DNA from: Haliclona indistincta
Lineage: Eukaryota; Porifera; Demospongiae; Haplosclerida; Chalinidae
DNA length: 64,000 nucleotides
Reading direction: 5' to 3'
NCBI GenBank assembly: GCA_964017065.1
Contig: OZ024785.1
Span: 6,522,167-6,586,166, forward strand
Shown in pieces: positions 34,101 to 42,088 of the stretch (position 1 is the first letter of the stretch; each line of letters opens with the position of its first letter). The position numbers and the translations under genes are program-made. The notes under the pieces were generated by a model. It was not told the DNA's origin and did no database searches. It saw only the letters and a list, made by a program, of their open reading frames with translations.

Positions 34101-34696
34101 TAAATTTTCTTCAGGTTATATCTCAACTGGTGTCTTTGTTGGTGCCTTTATTGGTGCTGTTTTTGGACTGATAGCAGTCATTCTGATATTAGTAGTGCTA
34201 CTAGCAGCAGTCTTGATTTGCAAAAAGAAATGGCGTAAGGAAGAGTGAACTACTATAGCTTTACTGAGTCCTTACTTTGAGTGCATAAGCTTTTATGCTA
34301 TACTTGCAACAACATGCACTCAGTACGTATAATGTAATGCACTTTGAGTGCATGTTACAATAGTACGCATTACATATAAGAGTTACAATTGTTGTATGAA
34401 AACAACTGAACATGTATGTGTTAGTGCACTGTTATAATAATACTAACATGACTAGTCGAAACAGCATTGATTTTGTTTATTTAGGTGACCCTGATAAACT
34501 CCAGTCAGTTGAGAATGAGTCATGTGGAGTACAGGGAGGTGATGTTCCTCAGTCTATTGAACAGACGGACAATGCTGCCTGTTCTTCAGAACAGCAGACA
34601 CAGTCAGCTCCACATAGCCAGTCCATTGCAGTGAATGAAAATGTAGCTTATGGAACAACTACGGAGGAAACGGATCAGTTTTATGAAAATATCTAG
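31105..34696 (+). CDS. Ig/FN3 transmembrane receptor, copy F
   Basis: Exons: 31105-31168 (signal peptide), 31214-31528 (Cys domain, GDCQCQQDFDFPGGG), 31590-31880 (Ig, SGSLSCSRS...ARWTFG...GVYNCTLEHS), 33375-33686 (FN3-like: NGKLVVTWSVNHTGGAPLTS...YSCTITATNELG), 33741-34040 (probable second FN3, HRFTVSASNPFGRS), 34115-34234 (membrane helix, CKKKWR) and 34495-34696 (tail). All are phase 1. The N-terminal three exons pair with copies B-D, but the second Ig is replaced by FN3 modules, so F is a domain-shuffled paralogue. The tail has VAYGTT and ends QFYENI; YEN would be a candidate Grb2-type SH2 site once phosphorylated. The frame is intact across all exons. The 1.5-kb intron between the Ig and FN3 exons holds a foldback element. 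Confidence 0.75.
32524..32697. repeat. ~60-bp GC-rich tandem repeat, three units
   Basis: Three units of roughly 52-62 bp share TCGGGAGGGT, CCGGGCCTTCGGCCCTTG and GCCTAAGGATCGTCGGGAGG. GGGCCTTCGGCCC is a perfect stem with a TTCG-type tetraloop core. Located in the loop of the foldback element. Confidence 0.85.
32735..32830 (-). ncRNA. tRNA-derived SINE-like module (Pol III A and B boxes)
   Basis: Read on the minus strand: GGTTCCGGTGGCACAGCGG contains an A-box-like TGGCACAGCGG, and GGGTTCGATTCTC is a good B box about 40 nt downstream. A run of Ts (complement of 32735-32752) could terminate Pol III. The anticodon arm is poor and the acceptor stem does not close, so this is not a functional tRNA. 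Confidence 0.55.
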
Positions 34697-34865
34697 CATA
34701 CCAAACAAATTTTTCTCCATTTTTCTATTAAATTTTACATATAATTTTATACTAACATTATTACAGAAATTTTGTGGTCCTGTACATTGGTGGTCAAGAC
34801 TCAAAACATAAATTACATGCTGTTACATTTTAGCCTGTATGTAATGCATTTTTTGTGCACTATTA

Positions 34866-34887
34866 GGGAGGCACGGTAGTGCCTCCC
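34866..34887. other. Short perfect hairpin GGGAGGCAC-GGTA-GTGCCTCCC
   Basis: Second copy of the hairpin at 16560-16581, with the same TATTA upstream and TATGTAGGGA downstream. One stem pair is changed on both sides (A-T to G-C). It sits exactly between the end of receptor F and the truncated Ig exon of copy G. Confidence 0.75.
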
Positions 34888-34915
34888 TATGTAGGGACAG
34901 GGGGTACGGCAAGCT

Positions 34916-35547
34916 AGTGAATGAATATATTGAAATCTCAGATGAAGTAGCTAGTGTAGTGGAACCAAAGGTCCATCTGGCATTAACACTAGTATCAGTA
35001 TTGGTATCACGACTGCGAGAGCAGGAGAGAGAACCACTGGTTCCTTCTACAATATTGATTGTGCCGTTGGGATTAAGTACAGGGTCACCAAATACTAAAA
35101 GACAACGTCAGACAGCGACACTAAATATAGCAGGTAAACTTACCTAACTCACTAAAACGAATGTCCTCTGACCCACAACTAATGATAGTATCTGCAGTAT
35201 TACTCAATACATCTCGAGGAACAGGTATCATCAGTGTATACTGTGTCCCCCGAACAATAGGTGGTATTATTGTTACACCAGAGTTTGAGTTAGTGAGTGG
35301 TGCTGGACTGACACCTGAGCCAGCTACCAAGGAGTTCTCGGCACATCGGAGGCAGGTAGAAATGTCATAGATAATAGCATGCTCCTGATTAAAATTAGCC
35401 CCAGGGTATGCAAAGTTCTGCTGACACTGCATGGCAGTCACCTATAGAAAATACACGAGTAGGAGCGCAACTGCACAGAAGATAAAACTTACCATGACCT
35501 ATGGCTAGAACGAGAGTGACTAGCGCGGTTAGTACTCCACGTGTCAT
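34916..35547 (-). pseudogene. Ig-receptor copy G, 5' part only
   Basis: Signal exon 35547-35493 (MTRGVLTALVTLVLAIGH), exon 2 from 35441 (QCQQNFAYPGANFNQEHAII, STCLRC) and the start of the Ig exon (ARWTFGSTTLATSSE). A 4-nt insertion after GTGACTGCC at the exon 2 start shifts the frame, and the Ig exon is cut off next to the hairpin block at 34866. Probably inactive. It is divergent from the first metallothionein-like gene, starting 340 bp away. Confidence 0.7.
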
Positions 35548-35673
35548 GCTGCAAGGAGTGATTGATAGACTGTCGCTATATCTTCAGTGGTAGTTGACCA
35601 AGACAGCAACCACACGGACACTCACAGTCTGTGATTCGTTAATGCTTCCATACTGATATACACATGCACACAC

Positions 35674-35696
35674 ACCGTGCGCATCGTGCACACGGT
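35674..35696. promoter_or_regulatory. Inverted MRE pair, promoter of metallothionein-like gene 1
   Basis: ACCGTGCGCA and TGCACACGGT face each other. Both contain the metal-response-element core TGCRCNC with its GG flank, the site bound by MTF-1 in animals. TATATAAAG follows at about 782-790 of this kilobase, some 100 bp before the ATG. Confidence 0.6.
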
Positions 35697-35886
35697 AGAG
35701 CTGACTGTGCTCACTGTGTGCATGCATGCTGCACCTCGGGTTAGCTGCAAAGCTCGTGTGCATACCATTCACATCACTGGGTATATAAAGACACAGGCTC
35801 AATCACCTCACAATTCACTGAGCGACATAACTAACCGAACAAGAAACAACTACTCAGAGTACTAACAGTTCTCTTTACCAAGAATA

Positions 35887-36376
35887 ATGGCTGATCCTAC
35901 TGCTGTTGTTACTACCACAGTCACTTGCAAGTGTGGTAAGTAAAGGAGCTAACATCTCAGATTACCTTTACCAAGTCCATCATGTGATTTACCACAGAGA
36001 ATTGTTCCTGTGGTGGTTCAGACTGCAAGTGTGTTGGGCAGCAGTGTGCTGAGGGATGCTGTACCTGTGTGTGCAGGGGATGTGACGGGAGCCAGTGCAG
36101 CTGTGGTGATGACTGTAGATGTGGCAAAGGTTGCTGTGAAACAGCTGTCTGCAAGAAATGCAGTAAGTGAGACCATGCAGGGCTCAAACTGAATGGTTGT
36201 TTCAATCAAATTGTTCTTCTCCAGCAAACTGTCAGTGTGGTCCAAGCTGCAAGTGTTCTAGCTGTGATGACAACTCCTGCTGTCAGTGCACCTGCATTGG
36301 TTGTGATGGAGCCAGTTGCTCATGTGACAAGGAGAAGTGCAAATGTGACATAGATTGCTGCTCAAGAATTGTCTGA
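35887..36376 (+). CDS. Metallothionein-like cysteine-rich protein 1
   Basis: Three phase-1 exons: 35887-35935, 35998-36162 and 36225-36376, encoding about 121 residues of which about 36 are Cys (30%). The short N-terminus MADPTAVVTTTVTCKC leads into two similar Cys modules, one per exon: CSCGG..CKCVGQQC..CCTCVCRGC and CQCGPSCKCSSC...CCQCTCIGCDG. C-X-C and C-C pairs dominate and aromatic residues are absent, as in metallothioneins, which bind Zn, Cu or Cd through thiolates in the cytosol. It is longer than the usual 60-75-residue proteins because the module is duplicated. A TATA box and an inverted MRE pair lie upstream. No secretion signal is seen. Confidence 0.8.
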
Positions 36377-36596
36377 ACCTTTTACTGAGATGAACTTTCT
36401 TTATTGTAACACATTATCATCATAGCTAGAATCTTGTCACTATTATGTGCAATTGACAAGTTTTTAAATATTGAAAAAGTATTTATGCTGCAAAAGAGTT
36501 TGAAAAGACGTCTGTTAGTATGAAGTCATAATAATGTGTCTAAGACTCTGGGGCTGCACATGACAACCGGATATGAATTACAGTAATTTTGAATAC

Positions 36597-37145
36597 CTAC
36601 AACTGACGTCTTTGATATTCAAGGCCGGTTGACTCGAGAAAATCACTTACCGCAATAGTCCCACATGTAAAAAAAATGTTTGACTCTGATGCATGATCTG
36701 CGCTTTCACTTTGACCAAGCACTACATTACACACAACTAGCGTGTAACTATCTTCCAGGGACATTAGTTCTACAGCAAGAGACACAACAAAAGAAGGCCC
36801 TACCAGCCTAACAATTATAGTTAAAGTATAAGGTGAAACCAAAGGTCCGAGTCCCTCTGGTATCAATACCATTAGTAACAGTATCAGGACTGCGAGAGCA
36901 TGCAGGTCATGAGAGAACCACTGGTTCCTTCTACATATTGATCATACCACTGTGGGATCGAGTGTTGGAGGATCGTGATAGAATAATTGGTAATAAACTG
37001 AATGTTCTTTGAATTCATACTGAAGCACAACCAGACTAGTTAAAGTAGCGTGACTCAAGGAACAGGCATCATAACACCTGTATACTCTGGTAGTATTGTT
37101 ACACCAGAGGTTGAGTTAGTGAGTGAGAATTGGGCTCTGAACCCT
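36597..37145 (-). pseudogene. Decayed Ig-receptor relic between metallothionein genes 1 and 2
   Basis: Short matches to the Ig exon (GAAACCAAAGGTCCGAG, ATCAATACCATTAGTAACAG, GAGAACCACTGGTTCCTTCT) and to exon 2 (GGTAGTATTGTTACACCAGA, GGTTGAGTTAGTGAGTG) in the minus orientation, with unrelated sequence between. Homologous relics recur at 38690-39205 and 40400-40745, so relic and metallothionein gene were duplicated as one unit. Confidence 0.6.
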
Positions 37146-37232
37146 GGGCAAGGTGCAAGCATTGTTGGATGACAAAAGTGTCAGTAAAATAGCTTGTAGT
37201 GCTCTGCAATCACTTGCTACTTATTCATGAGG

Positions 37233-37276
37233 TGACGTAATGTCGCGAACTTAGTGCCGTGTGCATTGCACACGGC
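37233..37276. promoter_or_regulatory. CRE-like site and 21-bp MRE palindrome, metallothionein-like gene 2
   Basis: TGACGTAA (37233-37240) is followed by GCCGTGTGCA-T-TGCACACGGC (37256-37276), a perfect palindrome of two MRE cores with the GGC flank favoured by MTF-1. GGATATAAAG follows at about 37383, with the ATG at 37494. Confidence 0.65.
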
Positions 37277-37493
37277 TCATAGCTCACTTGAATCACACGG
37301 CACTACAATGTAGCTACTTGCACCAATGCAAGTACAGTTGATACAAAGCTGTGTTGTCGTGCGCATACCACGTGCAGTCGCTGGATATAAAGGGCATGAA
37401 TCTAAGCGCTCAATCACAGAAAAGTGAGAACACCAATCAAGAATTCAAGCAAGAAAGCCGAAGTTAACCATTCTTACGAAGATATCAAGAATA

Positions 37494-37984
37494 ATGGCCG
37501 AGTCTACTGCTGCTGTTATTACCACAGTCACTTGCACTTGTGGTAAGCAGAGGAGCACCTGTATCACAGAGCAGTCTGTTTAACCATCTTCTTTACCATC
37601 TCTTCACAGAGAATTGTTCCTGTGGTTCAGACTGCAAGTGTGTTGGACAGCAGTGTGCTGAGGGATGCTGTACCTGTGTGTGCAGGGGATGTGATGGGAG
37701 CCAGTGTAGCTGTGGTGATGACTGTAGATGTGGCAAAGGTTACTGTGAAACAGCTGTCTGCAAGAAATGCAGTAAGTGAGACCAGGGCTCAAACTGAATG
37801 GTTGTTTCAATCAAATTGTTCTTCTCCAGCAAACTGTCAGTGTGGTCCAAGCTGCAAGTGTTCTAGCAGTGATGACAACTCCTGCTGTCAGTGCACCTGC
37901 ATTGGTTGCGATGGAGCCAGTTGCTCATGTGACAAGGACAAGTGCAAATGTGACAAAGATTGCAGCTGCACAAGAATCGTCTGA
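37494..37984 (+). CDS. Metallothionein-like cysteine-rich protein 2
   Basis: Exons 37494-37542, 37610-37771 and 37830-37984. It begins MAESTAAVITTVTCTC. The two Cys modules are close to gene 1 but lack one Gly (CSCGSDC). Module 1 has one Cys replaced by Tyr (GKGYCET) and module 2 has SSS for SSC, so this copy has lost two thiol ligands. The end is CDKDCSCTRIV. Metal binding is inferred from Cys spacing. A MITE (38012-38479) sits 27 bp after its stop. Confidence 0.8.
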
Positions 37985-38011
37985 ACCTTTGACTGAAATG
38001 AACTTTCTTTA

Positions 38012-38479
38012 CAGCAAATTTCAGCTATCTTGAAACACTTGTCTAATGTCTAATGTTCAATCCAGCATTTCATCCACTTAACACTTTAGCGCTAACTAGT
38101 AAGTGAGCCAGAGAAAGAGAGTTATGGCTTCAAGTTTGTGAAAATTGCACTGAGCTGCTCTAGGAATTGCAGCTATTAAATACACATGATAATTAAAATG
38201 AGCATGAAATTGCCACAGTTACGAGACCATGTACGACAAGCAGCAAAAGGAAATTATTCTTAGGAAAATGAACGAATTGTAAAGTATTGAACCAGCACCG
38301 ACCAAGAGTTGGTCAATAAGTTTTGGTCTTCATCTTTCCTGTCATCAAATTGATGAAATTTACTGTAATGCTTCCTCAGGCTCAATTCTGCATTTTGCTA
38401 GGTAAAGTGTTAAGTGGATGAAATGCTAGATTGGACATTAGACATTAGACAAGTGTTTCAAGATAGCTGAAATTTGCTG
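38012..38479. mobile_element. 468-bp MITE with ~75-bp terminal inverted repeats and TA duplication
   Basis: Starts CAGCAAATTTCAGCTATCTT and ends with its inverse; the inverted repeats extend to about the CACTTAACACTTTA motif. TA flanks are at 38010-38011 and 38480-38481. The corresponding sequence after metallothionein gene 1 (TTTCTTTATTGTAAC, about 36398) shows the empty site. Tc1/mariner type, no coding capacity. Confidence 0.9.
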
Positions 38480-38689
38480 TATTGTAACACATTATCATCA
38501 TAGCTAGAATGGTGCAATTGACATGTTGTTAAAAATTGAAATGTATTTATGCTGCAAAAGAGTTTGAAAAGACGTCTGTTTGGTATACATGCTGTCACAA
38601 TAATGGGTCCAAAACTCTGGGGCAGCTCATAACAACCAGACATGAATTAATGTAATCTTGAATAGCTACAACTGACCTCTTTGATATTC

Positions 38690-39205
38690 AAGGCTGACTC
38701 GAGCAAATCACTTATCGCAATAGTCCCATGAGCAAAAAAATGTTTGACTCTGATGCATGATTTGTGCTTTCACTTTGACCAAGCACTACATTACGCACAA
38801 CTAGCGCGTAACTATCTTCCCAGGACATTAGTTCTACAGCAAGAGACACTACAAAAGAAGGCCCTACCAGCCTAACAATTATAGCTAAAGTATAAGGTGA
38901 AACCACTTGTACTGTATCATCTATGGTGAAACCAAAGGTCCATCTGGTATCAATACCATATTTTAGTAACAGTATCAGGACTGCGAGAGCATGCAGGTCA
39001 TGAGAGAACCATTGGTTCCTTCTACCACATTGATCATACCACTGTGGGATTGAGTGTTGGAGGATCGTGATAGAATAATTATGTTCTTTGAATTCATACT
39101 GAAGCACAACCAGACTAGTTAAAGTAACGTGACTCAAGGAACAGGCATCATAACACCTGTATACCCTGGTAGTATTGTTACACCAGAGGTTGAGTTAGTG
39201 AGTGA
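38690..39205 (-). pseudogene. Decayed Ig-receptor relic between metallothionein genes 2 and 3
   Basis: The same relic as at 36.6-37.1 kb, with GAAACCAAAGGTCCATCTGG and GGTAGTATTGTTACACCAGA. Second copy of the tandem unit. Confidence 0.6.
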
Positions 39206-39311
39206 GAATTGGGCTCTGAACCCTGGGCAAGGTGCAAGCATTGTTGGATGATAAAAGTGTCAGTAAAATAGCTTGTAGTGCTCTGCAATCAACTGCTACT
39301 TATTCATGAGG

Positions 39312-39355
39312 TGACGTAATGTCGCGAACTTAGTGCCGTGTGCATTGCACACGGC
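39312..39355. promoter_or_regulatory. CRE-like site and MRE palindrome, metallothionein-like gene 3
   Basis: TGACGTAA (39312-39319) and the same 21-bp palindrome (39335-39355). CATATAAAG lies near 39442. The ACGTGC-to-TATA spacing is about 10 bp shorter than in genes 2 and 4. Confidence 0.65.
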
Positions 39356-39551
39356 TCACTTGAATCACACGGCACTACAATGTAGCTACTTGCACCAAGT
39401 ACAGTTGATACAAAGCTGTGTTGTCGTGCGCATACCACGTGCATATAAAGGGCATGAATCTAAGCGCTCAATCACAGAAAAGTGAGAACACCAATCAAGA
39501 ATTCAAGCAAGAAAGCCGAAGTTAACCATTCTTACGAAGATATCAAGAATA

Positions 39552-40039
39552 ATGGCCGAGTCTACTGCTGCTGTTATTACCACAGTCACTTGCACTTGTG
39601 GTAAGCAGAGGAGCACCTGTATCACAGAGCAGTCTGTTTAACCATCTTCTTTACCATCTCTTCACAGAGAATTGTTCCTGTGGTTCAGACTGCAAGTGTG
39701 TTGGACAGCAGTGTGCTGAGGGATGCTGTACCTGTGTGTGCAGGGGATGTGATGGGAGCCAGTGTAGCTGTGGTGATGACTGTAGATGCGGCAAAGGTTG
39801 CTGTGAAAGAGCTGTCTGCAAGAAATGCAGTAAGTGAGACCAGGGCTCAAACTGAATGGTTGTTTCAATCAACTCGTTCTTCTCCAGCAAACTGTCAGTG
39901 TGGTCCAAGCTGCAAGTGTTCTAGCTGTGATGACAACTCCTGCTGTCAGTGCACCTGCATTGGTTGTGATGGAGCCAGTTGGTCATGTGACAAGGACAAG
40001 TGCAAATGTGACATAGATTGCTGCAGAAGAATCGTCTGA
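39552..40039 (+). CDS. Metallothionein-like cysteine-rich protein 3
   Basis: Exons 39552-39600, 39668-39829 and 39888-40039. Nearly identical to gene 2, but with KGCCERAVC in module 1 and GASWSCDKDK in module 2, where a Trp replaces a Cys. The end is CDIDCCRRIV. The frame is intact. A tryptophan is unusual for metallothioneins, which normally lack aromatic residues. Confidence 0.8.
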
Positions 40040-40399
40040 ACCTTGATGAACTTTCTTACATTATAGTCATAACTAGAATCTTGTCACTATTACATGCAAT
40101 TGACAAGTTGTTAAAAATTGGAAAAGTATTATTAATTTTATGCTGCAAAAGAGTTTGAAAAGACGTCTATTTAGAATACATGATGTCGCAATAATGGGTC
40201 TAAGACTCTGGGGCTGCACATATGACAATCAGACATAAATTACTGCAATTTTGAATGGCTACAACTTTGATATTCAACTTTGACCTTTTTGATATTCAAG
40301 GCTGACTCGAGCAAATCACTTGCAATTGCCCCAGGTTGATTTGCCTTTCACCTTGACCAAGCACTGCGTTACACACACCTTGTAACTATCTTCCTGGGA

Positions 40400-40745
40400 C
40401 ATTAGTTTTACAGGAAGAGACACAGCAAAAGAAGGCCCTACCAGCCTAAAAATCATAGTTAAAGTATAAGGTGAAACCAAAGGTCCATCTGGCATCAATA
40501 CCATTAGTAACAGTATCAGGACTGCGAGAGCATGCAGGCATTGGTTTCTTCTACCACATTGATCATACCACTGTGGGATTGAGTGTTGGAGGATCATGAT
40601 AGAATATAATTGGTAATAAACTGAATGTCCACTGAATTCATACTGAAGCACAACCAGACTAGTTAAAGTAGCGTGACTCAAAGAACAGGCATCATAACGC
40701 CTGTATACTCTGGTAGTATTGTTACACCAGAGGTTGAGTTAGTGA
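40400..40745 (-). pseudogene. Decayed Ig-receptor relic between metallothionein genes 3 and 4
   Basis: Third copy of the relic (AAACCAAAGGTCCATCTGGC, GGTAGTATTGTTACACCAGA), slightly shorter than the other two. Confidence 0.6.
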
Positions 40746-40840
40746 GTGAGAATTGGGCTCTGAACCCTGGGCAAGGTGCAAGCATTGTTGGATGATAAAA
40801 GTGTCAGTGCTCTGCAATCAACTGCTACTTATTCATGAGG

Positions 40841-40884
40841 TGACGTAATGTCGTGAACTTAGTGCCGTGTGCATTGCACACGGC
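40841..40884. promoter_or_regulatory. CRE-like site and MRE palindrome, metallothionein-like gene 4
   Basis: TGACGTAA (40841-40848) and GCCGTGTGCA-T-TGCACACGGC (40864-40884). GGATATAAAG at 40981-40990. Confidence 0.65.
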
Positions 40885-41082
40885 TCAGGGGGCCGGGCTC
40901 ACACAGCACTAGCTACTAGGCACTAATAAGTTGACACAAAGCTGTGTAGTGTTGTCGTGCGCATACCACGTGCAGTCGCTGGATATAAAGGGCATGAATC
41001 TAAGCGCTCAATCACAGAACACCAATCAAGAATTCAAGCAAGAAAGCCGAAGTTAACCATTCTTACGAAGATATCAAGAATA

Positions 41083-41553
41083 ATGGCCGAGTCTACTGCT
41101 GCTATTATTACCACAGTCACTTGCACTTGTGGTAAGCAGAGGAGCACCTGTATCACAGAGCAGCCTGTTTAACCATCTTTTCACAGAGAATTGTTCCTGT
41201 GGTTCAGATTGCAAGTGTGTTGGACAGCAGTGTGCTGAGGGATGCTGTACCTGTGTGTGCAGGGGATGTGATGGGAGCCAGTGTAGCTGTGGTGATGACT
41301 GTAGATGTGGCAAAGGTTGCTGTGAAACAGCTGTCTGCAAGAAATGCAGTAAGTGAGACCATGCAGGGCTCAAACTGAATGGTTGTTTCAATCAAATTGT
41401 TCTTCTCCAGCAAACTGTCAGTGTGGTCCAAGCTGCAAGTGTTCTAGCTGTGATGACAACTCCTGCTGTCAGTGCACCTGTGATGGAGCCAGTTGCTCAT
41501 GTGACAAGGACAAGTGCAAATGTGACACAGGTTGCTGCAGAAGAATCGCCTGA
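41083..41553 (+). CDS. Metallothionein-like cysteine-rich protein 4
   Basis: Exons 41083-41131, 41187-41348 and 41411-41553. Module 1 has all Cys (KGCCETAVC). Module 2 lost a short stretch (CCQCTCDGASC in place of CCQCTCIGCDGASC), so one Cys is missing. The end is CDTGCCRRIA. It is the last member of the array; sequence similarity to the other units fades about 30 bp after the stop. Confidence 0.8.
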
Positions 41554-42088
41554 AACTCTCCACTGAAATGAACTTGTATCACATTATATAACCTGGTCAT
41601 TATTATAATCCTGTAAATTCTTGACAAGTTAAAAATTGAAAAATATTTTAAATGTTGTACAATTTTAAAAATGTGTTTCTTATTATTATACTTGTCGCAG
41701 TAATGCGTTCATAGGATGTTATCGTACAGAGATCGGATCCACCTTACACCCAATTCAACATTTCGAGAAGACCCTGGGCCTGCATGTGACAACCAAACAT
41801 GAATTTCGAATTACTAGTAGCAGATTCTGTCAGTGGTTTTCGAAGTTCCAGCATAGCAATTCAAAAGGTCATCGATCATAGGTCAGTGTCATACTTTTGA
41901 TTTGCTATGCGAGAACTTCGGAAACTGCTTAAGTAGCTATAACTGACCTCTTTGATAGACGAGGGAACCAATGCTGACTTGAGCAACTCACCCACTACCA
42001 TACTGTCCTCTCTTGCTCTCATTCCGTGCGGCTGTAGAGAGCTGAACAACACACCATCTGATAAACAAGCCTTTGACAAACATCACTA

